Shown: piece after piece, positions 33,071 to 44,782 of the stretch | Layout: each line of letters begins with the position of its first letter | Position numbering within the stretch: the stretch's first letter is position 1 | From: Camellia lanceoleosa | Taxonomy: Eukaryota; Streptophyta; Magnoliopsida; Ericales; Theaceae | Direction of reading: 5' to 3' | Assembly: GCA_025200525.1 (NCBI GenBank) | Contig: CM045767.1 | Coordinates: 120,154,021-120,218,020 of the forward strand | DNA length: 64,000 bases | Made by a program: the position numbers and the translations under genes | The notes under the pieces: model-generated | What the model saw: only the letters and a program-made list of their open reading frames with translations | Told to the model about the DNA's origin: nothing | Databases searched by the model: none

Positions 33071-36000
33071 GTATCCTCGGGAATGGGAATGAGGAGGCCC
33101 TCTCATCCTCTTCTGTGGGATAACCTCTGTACCATCATCACCATCCGAATCAGAGCTATCATCCTCCGGATCCTCACCGCCTCCGCCTCCGAACCAAGAC
33201 CGAGCCTCCTCCCCTGTGAGATGTCTTCGACTCACGGTCATGACCTCCTCCTCCTCATCCTCGACAATGGGTGCCTCAAGGCCACGGATGGCCCCGGCCT
33301 CGAACTCCTTCAGAAGGCCCGATGGCCCAGCCTCGAGTCCCAAAGACTGAGCAAGTCTAGCACCTCGACCTCTCGAGAAGGTTCGTGGCCAAGGCCGGAG
33401 CATATACGGAGGCATCCAAAATGAAAAGTGCAATACATCACTCAAACATGAAAAGTGTGCAAATACAGATTTGAAAAGGGTGTGTGTCGAGGTGCTCTAC
33501 AATTTATCAATGCAAAGAAAATGTTTAAAGCCGTGTTATCCAAATATGTTGAATACAGAAAAATGAAAAGACTGACACCCATGATGCCCATCTCAGGCTC
33601 CCTTCAGAGGATCATACCCTCGAATGTGGCTAAAGATCCCGAGCAGCCATTCAGATACTCAACCGAGGTCGCAATGCAAATGCAAAACTATCAAGAAAGG
33701 AATGAATGTTCAAATATCTCGACCGATAAATCAAAGCCGAAAACATACCGGGGTGAATCGTGGTCTCGACATATCTGTGGTCGTGCAGAGGAGGCTCTAG
33801 TGAATCGTAAGGTGTCCGAATCGCTAACTCACAACTCGTGGCATGATGATCTGCCACCCAGATGATAAGGACGGAGGGATCGGGGAATCGAACTACCTCT
33901 ACCCCTAGATGCACCAAATTTCGCTAGAAGAGGGGATGTTCGCACCACGAGCGCGACTCAAGATGGTGCGCCAAGGCCTCAGTATGAGCCTGACTCCGGC
34001 CAAGGGGGCATCGATATATACGGCGATAGGTGGCGAGTCCCCTCAATGAGATATAGCAAAGCATCGGTGCTCGATATCCCTAATGACCTCTCAAGAGATA
34101 GCCTATTCGGCAATCAGATAGTGGCCGGAGGCACAGCCGAGGGTCCCGAGAATCATACCCCACACCGGGCGCAGAAGCGCTCAGAACCACGCCTACTAAC
34201 CGTCCTCGAAAGGTACCTATACCGAATTGCTCGACCTCCGGTAATCGATTTTGCAGATCATCGCCAAGATCAGTGGTCGCCAAGTAATATGCAGATAACC
34301 AGTGTACAAATCAATCAGAAATCAAGAATATACAAAGCAGATCAAAGATGAAAATGAAAGGAACTGAGACTTCTGAATACCTGTCCAAGACAAGATCAAA
34401 ATATCGTCGCAGAGAAAGAGAGTCTCGAGGCCTCGAGTAGGTGCTCGCCTCAATACTAATGAGTACGAGTCATATGATCCCCGCCACCTCCATCTCCTGG
34501 CTAAGGGAAAGTATACGTGACACCCATAGTCGAGAAAAACAAAGGCGTATGTGAATACAAGGTGCTAAAGGCGTAATATAGAATGCAAAGTGCGCCAGGC
34601 AGCAATGAACAAGTAATCGAGGAGCAAAATGTAAATCAAGAGGACAGAATGTACCTCCAGTGCCTCCAAGAGTCAGCTGAGTAAGTCCCTCACAGGCGAG
34701 AGATCACCATGTAACAATAAATGGTAGCCAGGCAATACCGCCTAATCATACCGACCGACCTGTGATAGGTCCACTAGGGCACTCAAGAGATACAATTTCA
34801 CGTTGTTCCCCTATCAAGAAACAAAGTAGTGCCAAGAGGAACATGAGGAAACCGCGGTATCGCTTCAATCTCCTGAGACTCAGTTCCATCTCTGCCTCCT
34901 AAGCGGAAGAGAACCAAGTATACCTGACTCTCCTAAGCTCTTTACAGCGGGCGAGCCCCAATAGATGAATCCAAGCAGCCTCCCACTCACCCATATCCTC
35001 GTCAGAATGGGCCCACCGCCACGCCCGTGCCGGTGAGTACAAGAAAATCTAGTGGGGTCATGGTCATATCCCCGGGCGTAAAAATGGAAAGAATTGGTGG
35101 TGTCCCACCATCTTCCGCCAAAGCGCCAACAAGGTCCCGCCGATATGGCATCGCGATAACCCCCTCATGTATCGCTCCAAACCCCGCCGAAGTCGACTAG
35201 ATCCCGACACTCCTAAGCTCAAGATACCACTCTCGCAAAGAAGAGAGCCAGATCCTCGTGACAAGGCGAGAGCCAACCTCAAGGCTCGTAATAAATACAT
35301 GTGTTCAAGACGCAAGAAAATACAAGTCAGTGCAAACCGAAATGAACAAGCTGGTGCAAGTGAAATGAATGAGCTATGTACAAATCAAATGGTCAGGTGT
35401 TCACTTTAAACTGGGCTGGTTCAAGAAATTTGGTATTTGGGCCATGGTTCAATTCCTAATCACAGGTCATGTGGTTCACCTCAAATCAATGTGTTCAAGA
35501 ACTGAAGTTAGGGTCAGGTGTTCTACTCTTAATTAATCACAGGGTCATGGTTCACCTCAACTGGGTCATGTGTTCAAGAACTGAAGTTAGGGTAGTGTTC
35601 TACTCTTAATCAAGGGCCGGTGCTCACCATCAACTTGGACTGTGTTCAAAACCGGTTAGGGCCGTGTTCTACTCTTAATCAAGCCGGTCGTGTGCTCACC
35701 ATCAACTTGGACCTGTGTGTTCGTAAACCGAGGTTAGGGCTATGTGTTCTACTCTTAGTCATGTGTGTGTCAGGTACTGCTTTTCAACTTTGGGTCAGGT
35801 GTTTGACAAATCAAGATTTGAGCCGCAGGTTCAATTTCTAACTAATGTGTACCGTATGCTCACAATCACCGCTGAGTCAGTGTTCAAGAAATTCAAGCAT
35901 CTAAGCCACATGTTCAAGATGCAAGTAAAATACTATGTCATAAGCTAAACCGCATGTTCAAGCATGGCAAAGCTACAAAATGCAAAAAATACAAAGAAAT

Positions 36001-36500
36001 GAAGTAAAATACCTCTCGTGCCTCGTGAGAGAGGTGCTGCCCCGGCTCTCACAAAAGACGATCCCCGGGTACCCGATTGTTGAACTCGGTGAAATGACGA
36101 AAACCGCTCATGGAAGCCTATGCGCCATGAGCGATCTCCTTAATGAAAGGGCGGACTGGGCAATGCTATAATGTCAAAATCATCTCCTAAGACCCGAAAA
36201 CCTCCACCGAGGAAAATGACCTGCCATTTCGAGAAATCAAAAGGAGCAAAATGAGCCAAAATTTGAAAAGTCAACAAAAGTCAACTCTGGGAACTAAAAG
36301 TCAACAAAAGTCAACTCACGGAAAATCTTCCAAATATTGAGACAAACTTACCTCAAGTGGTGAAATGAGAAGAGAAGTCCCAAATCAAAATTTAATCGGT
36401 TCAAAGTGCTTGAAACCGAAGATTTCATGAAACAACTTGCTGGAGGCCGAGGGCGATATAAAATGTAGATCCGAAGAGAAAATGGCTTAGGAAGCAAGAT
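33071..36500 (-). pseudogene. Element B antisense plant-mobile-domain (PMD) gene
   Basis: Pieces on the minus strand, against pol, give a PMD protein: FGAIHEGVIAMPYRRDLVGALAE and GDMTMTPLDFLVLTG (35060-35200), DMGEWEAAWIHLLG (34960-35010), RGFLMFLLGTTLF...KLYLLSALVDLSQVGRYD (34740-34870), WRFPDPSVLIIWVADHHATSCELAIRTP (33750-33890), and an acidic tail EDPEDDSSDSDGDDG ending HSHSRGY at 33071. The upstream part holds a tandem repeat (35406-35770), perhaps an intron. PMD proteins such as MAIN and MAIL1 act in transposon silencing. The coding is frameshifted. The upstream limit is set by the TATA box, not by a proven start. Confidence 0.75.
35406..35770. repeat. Tandem repeat, ~70-80 bp unit, inside the antisense PMD region
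   Basis: The unit contains AAGAACTGAAGTTAGGG, GTTCTACTCTTAATCA and a TCACC.CAACT block. TTCTACTCTTA occurs at 35521, 35598, 35667 and 35747, giving spacings of 77, 69 and 80 bp, with a diverged copy before. It lies between coding blocks of the antisense gene, consistent with an intron. Confidence 0.7.
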
Positions 36501-36546
36501 GAGAGAATTTCACACTTGGGGAGTGATTTCGGAGGCATTGATGAGC

Positions 36547-36556
36547 CTATATATAG
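36547..36556 (-). promoter_or_regulatory. TATA box for antisense PMD gene
   Basis: CTATATATAG on the minus strand, upstream of the PMD pieces, followed by GGCTCATCAATGCC. The core is palindromic, so direction is taken from the adjoining gene. Confidence 0.55.
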
Positions 36557-37535
36557 AAATAACCAAAATGACCAAATGCCTCGCTAAGGTGGCCTACCAC
36601 CTTTTCTCGGCTAGTCGCCATTTGCTTTATTCCTGTCGGGACCTCCTAGGAAATGAGCTGGTCGGCCATGTTCCCCACCCTCCCTACCTCTCGCAAATTT
36701 TGAGGAAGATCTGAGTTCCCGGACCAAAAAGTTCAAGAAAAGTGCACTTTCGCCTGGAATTGTTCACGAACTTCACCAATTTCACACATGTCTCATCATC
36801 ACCGTCAAAGTCAAGGTGTATCCTTTTGAACATGTTGTAACCTCCGGAGGTGAATCAGAGGTCATCAAGTTGTTTTCAATCAAATGCGATTTTCCACGTT
36901 GTTTCGCAACAAACGGACGCCCTGATTTATGCTCATTTTTCATTGTTTTGCATGTAACTTGCATTCTCATAAGTATTTTGCATTGTCATGCATGTCTTCT
37001 TGATGTACCATACCTCTATACTTGAGTGTGCGTTGTCACGCTGCCCCTTTCTCGTGATTGTGATGCTCATCTATTACTACATCGCGGTGTCGGACTTTTG
37101 GAATTACAGAATCACATTGAATATATGTTGTTAGCATATTGTTCTTGTTGAATTTCTATTTTTGCAGCACGATATTGTATGTACGGTTCATTTGAGGTCA
37201 AAAGCACTGCATCTAATCACAGCCAGTATCATATCTTCTCCGTAGAAGCGCGACGAGAATTGAATGATTCTCCGTGATTCCTAACTCGCATGAAATGTAG
37301 TTGTTGCTTTGCATTCTTGCTTAAAACTGTTGCATCTATTTGTCAATACTTGCTTTATTACATACTTTGACTTGCATGATCATCCGCTCCGTGCCTATCA
37401 TTTTGCATTTTTGCCCTCCGCGTCATGCACACATCTCTGCTCATCTTGTATGATTGTCTAAGTCTTCTACTTGTCAAAAATGGGTCGTTTCTAGGCTTTG
37501 ACATTCACTCCCGCCACTTGACTTCCGAAGTTCAC
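36557..37535 (+). other. Element B untranslated region before the polypurine tract
   Basis: No coding domain on either strand. The segment just before the LTR (TTTGACATTCACTC, 37498-37511) also occurs in the same relative place in the A element (60544-60564, reverse), which supports its being the conserved 3' leader to the PPT. Confidence 0.55.
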
Positions 37536-37546
37536 AAAGAGGGCAA
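37536..37546 (+). other. Polypurine tract of element B
   Basis: AAAGAGGGCAA sits directly before the 3' LTR. The A element has AAACAGAGGCAA in the same position. This is where plus-strand DNA synthesis would be primed. Confidence 0.75.
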
Positions 37547-37547
37547 T

Positions 37548-40500
37548 CAGAGACACCCCATTTTTGACCAACCTTAAGATTCAGACGCCACCGATTGAGC
37601 GCCTAAGTGATGTTGCATGTTGTGCTCGCTCAAAGTCTCAGAGTCGCCAGGCGCCTCGCCTCCTGACCTCCGAACTCTTCTCGTGTTTTGCCTCGCTTAT
37701 AACCGACTTTTTCTATTTTCTTCCGAGGGAGGAGTGGTCCTCAGAGACTATCTCTCGTGGCCGTGGGCTACTTTCGCGGGTCAGAGGGCCATTTTGCCCA
37801 TTTCCTGAGTCCTGGCTCCTTTTGAGCCATAGGCCGCAGGTGCCTCGGCTGGACCGCCCAACCATCTCCGATTTCTCTGGTTTTTGCATGCATCTCATTT
37901 ACTCCATACCGAGGGACACTGGGGTCTCAGATACCACTTCGTGGGTCAACGCCACTTTCGTGCTTATGTTTCATTTTCGGAGCCCGAATCATGTGATTTG
38001 GGGCCCCGAGCATTCATTTTGCATTAGTTTTGTTCAATTTTGGCAGTACTGCTTTTAGCACCGTGAAGATCAATGGAGGGTGGGAGGCCAAGAATTGTCT
38101 CGTAAACCAGTTTTGCTCCTCCCAAGGCCCGCTTTTGCTCACTTCCGGGCTAATGTTCAACACCTTAGGGATATTTTCTTCGAGCCGAGACTACATATTT
38201 GTGATGAGGGGACATGGGAGGACCCTAAAAAGTGGTGGTCGGCCAGTAATTGTTATTTTCATTTTTGAGCCTCTCTTTCAAGTTGCATGTTGTGTCTCCT
38301 GTTTCAGAGTTGCCAAATTCCAACCATGGGGTCTTGTTCTACACACCTGGGAGGACACCAAAATATGGTGGCCGGCCATTAATTGTTCACTTCATTCTTA
38401 GTCATGGCTGGCCGGTCATGGGGAGTGGCTAGTCGACTGAAGGGTGGCTCGGCCATCTTCAAGAAAAGCACCTACTGCCTCGCTCTGCTTTTGACCACTT
38501 TACAAATTGCCCAAATATTTTTCCAAATATCTTTTGCCTCCGGATATTTTGGGAGGGAAAGCTTGATGCATTTCCTCCCTTTACACCCCTTTCTTGCCCA
38601 TTTAAGGGCCGACTCCTTCTTTGTTAGGGTTAGCAACTTTCTTCTCAAGACTTCATCTCCCATTGCCTCCATTTCCTCTCCAAAAGCTCCAAAACCTTCA
38701 AGTTTCTAGCCCACTTGTTCATCAACCCTAAGCTTCACCATCACCACCTCCATTCCAGCAGCAAAGGAGGATTTTTTCAGAGGCTAAGAAGCAACAAATT
38801 GAAGCCAAGAAGCAACAAAAGCTTGATCTTCAAGGGTAAGTCACTATTTCCTTTTGAGCACATTTTTGCATCAATTCTTTACCCTACTTGCTTTCTATTT
38901 TAGGCCCGAACCCTACTGATTTTAGGTTTATTTTGAGCCCCTACAACATTGTAGAAGGGCTCAACCTTGTTTGGCACCTCTATGATGCACCTCTTTCAAT
39001 ATCACTCTTTTGTGCCAATATTTTGCATGCTTTGTTTGGATTATGAGTGATCCATTTTCGAGCCTGATATAAACTGTGAGTGGGTTTATTTTGAGCCCTC
39101 TTCAACATTGAAGAAGGGCTCAACCATGTTTGGTGGTTCTATCATGCACTTGTTTTGTAATTCTTCCAATTTATCGTGAAAATTGCATGGTTTCTTTTAG
39201 CCTATTTGAAGTCTGATTTTGAGCATACCATTAACTCGAGATTGAGCTTATTTTAGGTCCCTCTACAACATTGTAGAAGGGATCAATCTTGTTTAAAGGC
39301 CCATGCATGGCCTCTCTTGGCCCCATTTCGCATGCCTTTTTGTTTATTTGGCTTCGATTTCAGCCTTCATCAAAGCCTAAAAGAGCCTTATTTTTTCCTT
39401 ATTTTCATGTTTTGTTAAGGGTCTTATGCTATTTGGTGAATACTTTTAGTACTTCATGTTATACCCTCTTATACCCCCTTATTTCTGCATGCCTTGCTAG
39501 CTCATCATGCTTCTGTTTTTGAGCCTTCATCAGGCTTGGAAAGAGTCTTAAAATAACTCATTCTTCATTTTTTGTTAAGGGTCTTAGGTTGTTTGGTGCA
39601 TCCTTTTGATACCTCATGTTATAGCCTTTGTTGGCTCATATTTCGCATGTTATTTTGAGCATATCTACATACTGAATTGGAGGATTTCATCTACTGTAAA
39701 TGTGCATATTTTTGGTCCCTCTTCAATGTTGTAGAACTGTATTTTTCATTTTGAGCATTGTACATATCACTTGTTTCATTGTTCCCTTATTTTCCCCCAT
39801 TTTTGCATGCTATTTTTGCCGTACTTGTGATTGTTGTTTGGACATTCTTTGTACTGGAAAAATGCTAGTTTAGGGGCTTCCTAGCATCTTTCTTTACATG
39901 TCATGTCCATATTGCGCATGTTTGCATAGTCAGAGGCTATTTCGGTGCTTAGCATAGCATTTCGCATCGTGTAATTTTGTTATAATTTGGGGGGCTGTTT
40001 TTGCATTATTTTGGCTGCTGAAATTTGCATTTTCCATATGCCATATGCCACGCCTCATTTGCATGTCATTTCATGCCTTAGGGCTATTGTTTCGGTTTAT
40101 GCTCTGCAGCACGATTTTGAGGCACTTCATTTTCATTCATCTCTTCTTATGAGTGTGGTCGAGGCTCTCTCACATTAGTATAAGTCCAACTGTATTTGGA
40201 GTGCTATTTCATACCTTTATGCCATTGTTTCGCCTTTTTATGCGTCTGCAGACGATTTCGGTAGCACTTCATTTTCATTCATCTATTTATATGAGTGGGC
40301 CGAGGCCTCTCATGTTAGTGTAAGTCCATTTTGCATCTCGTATGCCATTTTAGTGTCATTTGCATTATGAGGCTATTGCTTCGCTTATGCGCAGTGCACG
40401 ATTTCGAGGCACTTCATTTTTCTCCGACTACTCTTATGTGAGTGCGGCCGAGGCTCTCTCATGTTAGTGTAAGTCCACTTGCATTCTCAGACGCCCATTT

Positions 40501-42348
40501 CATGTCTTATGTCACTATATCGGGCTTCGAGATGTCCGTAAGCACGATTTCGAGGCATCTCACTTTAGTCTCATCATATATCATATTTCATGTCACCATG
40601 CTTTAGTATCATTGTTTTTACGTGCTGCACGATTTCGAGGCATCTCATTTTCATAGCATTGTGCATGCTAGATCATATTTTAGTTGCATTCATGCATGTC
40701 GTGCATATTGCATCGTGTTCGGATAGGAGTAGTCTGCACGGAAACGAGGCACGCTTTCAGACTGAAAGTGACGGAACGGTCTCAATTCCCCAGTCACCGA
40801 CACTCCTGATTATCCATGATGGAGTTAGGTTTTGTTGTAGCATTCATATGCATTCATCCTATATTGAGTTGTGCAATCCGACTCTACCATCATGCATCGA
40901 GATGCGTGATTGTGGCACGAGGATCGAGGCATGCATATATTTGTGAAATACATTGCTATGCCCTTTCCGCCTCTCGCTGGCAAAGAAAATCAAGAATCGC
41001 AAGTCTTCGAGTCTCCGCACGATTTGAGAAATATTGCAAATAGACGCTTAATCGGGGCATCCCAAAGGATTTCGCACTAAGGCAATCTCAAAGATACATC
41101 ACTCATCAAGAAGTAAGGCGTACCTCGCTTGCATGCCGCTTTTTACTTTTGTAATTAATTTGTTAATTAATTAGAATCAGATATTCTTTCATTTGGGATT
41201 GTATTATTATTTATTTACCCTGACTTTCAGGGCATAATTGTAATAAGTGTGGGTGAGTGTGATGTATGTCTTCCAACCCCACTTTTCTTCCCTTTTATTT
41301 ACCCGCTTATGATGGTTAGATATAGGCATGCTTCAATTACTATACAAGATGACAAAGATGTTTGCATCATTCATCTGCTTTTGCACGGCTCTACAAGATC
41401 ATACAAACCGCATTTGTATTTCAATTCCAAATTGAATACATGTTAGTTGTAGCATTCCATGCTATGTTTAGAATAGCCGAACCTCGCTTATAGTTTGTGA
41501 TCTTTGCATGTGTTGCATTAGACATTTCAAGATGCTTAGGTCCATGCATGGATTTCTAACAAGCTTCGCTTTTAGCTTGGAGTACTAAGAGTTTTATGCT
41601 TTAGCATCCTTGCATGCGTGTGAGTGTTGCCATGAATAGCATGCTTACCATGAGGCTAACTGCTTATGTGATATAACCGCCTTGAATGCCCTGTGGGTGG
41701 AGGTTGAGTTATCTCAATTGGGACACCGTCGATCGCTTGTTTTAAGCCCACTAGATAGTGGCAAATCATGTTTTCTAAGCCCACCCCGAGGGTGGCAAAT
41801 CCGCTGCCTTAGCCTACCTCAAGGTAGCACCATCAAACCATTTTCAAACAAACAAACATGAAATGTTTTGTTCCCATTTAGGCGATTCATCTGGCCTATA
41901 CTTGTATGGCGCATCACATAGTAAATCCCAGGCTAATAACCTAATAAGAACTCGCAATGTTTTCAAAATCGATATCATGGTTAGTAGAAGCCGGTTTGAC
42001 CGGGCGAAGGGTGCTCACGGCGACCTTTCCCAATCGTATCTAAGTTCCCGAGCCGAGGCAACTTTGTGATGACGCGACACGCGGCCTTTTGGCACCGAGT
42101 CGTGGTTTTAAATTTCCCATTTTAAAATATTTAGGTGGCGACTCAGATTCGGCGGCAAATTCATGTTTCTGCACTTCTTTCAAAAATCTGCTTTCAAAAC
42201 GACGGTTTGCCGGATTTGGACTCTTCGTTCAAGATTAAGAACCGCGGACATTTGAATCCTTCGAATCGAAGTGACCCAATATCGAATCCGTAACGGGGAC
42301 TTCAGACTCTTCCCGGATGCGCTCGTGGACGTCTAATGCATGTCGACA
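37548..42348 (+). mobile_element. Element B 3' LTR, about 4801 bp
   Basis: It begins CAGAGACACCCCATTTTTGA (5' LTR: TGTAGACACC) and ends TGTCGACA. Alignment with the 5' LTR is long and collinear, with identical runs of over 100 bp. Differences are mostly short indels and CAG/CTG-related changes (for example CAGTATG at 21001 against CAAGATG at 41345). Hairpins recur at 38935-38962, 39093-39121 and 39256-39284, and the ~150-bp array at about 40050-40690. Confidence 0.9.
38935..39284 (+). other. Three copies of the stem-loop in the 3' LTR
   Basis: Counterparts of the 18556-18904 stem-loops. The middle copy (39093-39121) has a C-G pair where the 5' LTR copy has a C-T mismatch. Confidence 0.65.
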
Positions 42349-42639
42349 AATTCTTTAAAAAGCATCTGCACGACGAGTACGAAGTAAACGTTAAATTTTT
42401 ATTTTTTTTAAAAAAATTATAACTAAACATCCAACATATAAATCAAAATTTCAATATCAAAACTAAAAAGAGAATTTGTCTAAAAGTTATATAATTCTTT
42501 CTTTTTTTTGATTGTTTTAAACAGATGCAAAAAAGAGCAAAATCATGACTCATGGGGAAAGGGTATTGGAAAAAAATTACTTGATATTTTCAAAATTAAA
42601 AGGAGAATAATAATGGCTGCAATAAAGTCTAACAGTGGC
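42349..42639. other. AT-rich flank of element B
   Basis: No gene or element recognised. It is not the continuation of the A3 LTR fragment that precedes B. Confidence 0.5.
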
Positions 42640-42872
42640 TGTAACAACTCGGAAATTTATGTTGTCCCTTAAATTTTATATTACTAATATTCAGTTATGA
42701 ATGATTCTTATAAAAATAATTTTAACTTTATATTATTATTTGAAATTATTTTATGAGTATTATGGTATTTTTATTATATTTTTCTTGAACTAAAATACAC
42801 TAAAATATAACATTTTCTATACAACAAACTTGTGTGGCCCCCAAGACTACTTACTGCCCACGCCACCTTCAT

Positions 42873-42883
42873 TATATAAATAG
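42873..42883 (+). promoter_or_regulatory. TATA box of the chromovirus-like LTR
   Basis: TATATAAATAG, 233 bp into the LTR, followed by a CT microsatellite at 42924-42940. Confidence 0.6.
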
Positions 42884-43357
42884 CTATCTATCACCAGCAT
42901 TATCATCACCAAACTCTCTTGTTCTCTCTCTCTCTCTCTCATCTCTGGCGTCCAAGTTTTATATATAAAACTTTAAGTTTAGTTTGAAATATTTAGTGGA
43001 TCACAGTGAACGAAAGGTAAAAATTAGAATTAAAGTTAAAGTGAGTTGTATTATATCTTGAATTACCATAATATGTTTTACGATATTTTGAGTTATCATA
43101 ATTTATTTTACAATTGTATTTTATAAATTATATTAATGTTTCAATTACAAGAATTATTTTCGAACTCTATTTTTTAAAATGAAACCCATGGATATGTTTG
43201 TTTAACTTTTAATAATTATTTGACTATGATTATATAAATATTTATTTTTGATAAGTATCACCACGAGAGTCTCATGCCTTAGGGAACTTAAATAACCATT
43301 GGCCCTCTGATTAGTCACTTTGTGACCCTCTGTCTATCATGGATCCACTGACACTCT

Positions 43358-43558
43358 GATTTCTGGTATGGAGCAAAGTGATTTATGGAGCAAAGTGTTG
43401 TACGGAGCTAAGTGCTACACTATGGTGGGAGCCACCTCTTGAGTCCATACATCTGTTCTATTCTGTATCGTTATTATGATTTCTGGTGTGGAGCAAAGTG
43501 TTGTATGGAGCTAAGTGCAACACCATGGTGGGAGCCACCTCTTGAGTCCATACATACA
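43358..43558 (+). repeat. Two tandem copies of a ~120-bp unit in the LTR
   Basis: GATTTCTGG.RTGGAGCAAAG starts at 43358 and 43478. Each unit runs through GGTGGGAGCCACCTCTTGAG and TCCATACAT. A shorter internal repeat of GGAGCAAAGTG adds to copy 1. Confidence 0.75.
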
Positions 43559-44011
43559 TTACATTTCGCTTTCATTCTGCCGTAATTATGATTATTTTGT
43601 TTATATGATTTATGTATTATATGTCAAATGATCTCAGTATTATTCAAGCTTTGTTTAGCCAATAATTATCCATGGTGAATTTAATACCCTTATGCTCTTA
43701 GTATAATATTTCTCACTCGCCATGTGTTTATAGTTTACCAATTTTCAAGAAACAATGCAATTTAAATAGCTTTGGGAGAGTTTTAGATGGACAATAAACA
43801 CACACAACACTTGTATGGTATTTTTATATGTAAATATCGGTCTTTTGATCAATAAATTTTGTTATAAAATTGAGCTCCAATGATTATTTTAGTACCCTCA
43901 CTTAAATATTTTTCCGCTCATGTTTAGTAATTTGTTTAAGAATTGGCCGGAGGTAACTTCGCCATTCTTGGCTATCATAATGTGGATATGGGGAGCGGTC
44001 GTAATAGTTGC

Positions 44012-44545
44012 AAAAAAAAAAAAATTTCACCTCGCTAAACCCATGATGTACCCAAATGTATTTGTTGTGACATGTATTTGGCGTACTCGATATGTGTACC
44101 GTCGTATCAGTACGAATACCCGTACCTAGTAAATATTCGGTACTCGTACAACACAATTTTTGAAGTACTCGTGCTTCATAAGATATTCCATTTGTAATAA
44201 TTATATTATATTAATTGAAATACACATAGAGTGAGTTTATGGTTTCATCCATAATATTTTCTTATATAGACTAATGAAAAAATAAATAAAGAAAATCATT
44301 AGTGAAAATGAATTTTTTATAATAAATTGAATGAGTATGAGATTTTTTTCAAAAAAATCACGTTCAATTTTAGTCAAAAAGTTAAAGAATTATTATAAAT
44401 TACTAAAATAACAGGTTTCCAAATGAGACTTGGCACACAATGTAATTTTTAAAAATACATAAAAAATTCATATTTTAAACGAATCTTAAAAAACATATTT
44501 ATAATTTATCCATTTATTTAAAGGGATAAAATATAATTTATATAG
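44012..44545. other. AT-rich DNA without a recognisable gene
   Basis: Contains an A run (44011-44023) and a GTAC-rich segment (44086-44150) of unknown nature. No coding domain. Confidence 0.45.
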
Positions 44546-44740
44546 CCTCCATTTGGGAAGTGGGTTGGCTTTTTGGTTTTTTGGCTTTTTTAGCCTGGGG
44601 CTAAAAAGCTTGGTTTGGGAAGGGCTTTTGGCTTTTTTAACTTTTTTGTGAGAGAAATAATGTAATGATTATGGGTTGGATGTGATATTTTATTTTTTGT
44701 GGCAAAAAAAACCCAACCAAGGCTTCCCAAACTAAACCAT
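44546..44740. mobile_element. Possible foldback MITE, about 195 bp
   Basis: TTTGGGAAGTGGGTTGG near the left end (44552) is imperfectly complementary to CCCAACCAAGGCTTCCCAAA near the right end (44711-44731). An inner copy of TTTGGGAAGGGCTTTTGGC lies at 44614-44632. No clear target duplication. Confidence 0.4.
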
Positions 44741-44752
44741 AATCAAGTTAGA

Positions 44753-44782
44753 GCATCTCCAATGGTTTGCCATTGGAGATGC
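44753..44782. repeat. 13-bp perfect palindrome at the PIF end
   Basis: GCATCTCCAATGG, a TTTG loop, then CCATTGGAGATGC. The terminal repeat sequence is therefore present head-to-head at the left end. Confidence 0.8.

Larger units (their letters stand above)
17185..42348 (+). mobile_element. Element B: Tat/Ogre-like Ty3/gypsy retrotransposon, about 25.2 kb
   Basis: Two long direct repeats (17185-22009 and 37548-42348) bound a 15.5-kb internal region. That region holds gag, protease, RT, RNase H, archaeal-type RNase H and integrase in the Tat order, then a 7-kb segment with two antisense genes and a polypurine tract. Long stretches of the two LTRs are nearly identical (for example 19060-19320 and 39430-39690), so insertion is recent. 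Yet every coding domain has frameshifts, many at CAG/CTG sites. The left flank ends GATAT and the right flank begins AATTC, so no target duplication is seen. Confidence 0.9.
42640..44006 (+). mobile_element. Solo LTR, chromovirus (Tekay/Del)-like, 1367 bp
   Basis: It begins TGTAACAACTCGG and ends GGTCGTAATA (an older ...CGTGACA end is likely). It is flanked by GTGGC (42635-42639) and GTTGC (44007-44011), a target duplication with one mismatch. A TATA box lies at 42873-42883. The body has the GAGAGTCTCATGCCTTAGGG and GGAGCAAAGTG blocks that I associate with Tekay-type LTRs. No internal domain follows, so it is read as a decayed solo LTR. Confidence 0.6.
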
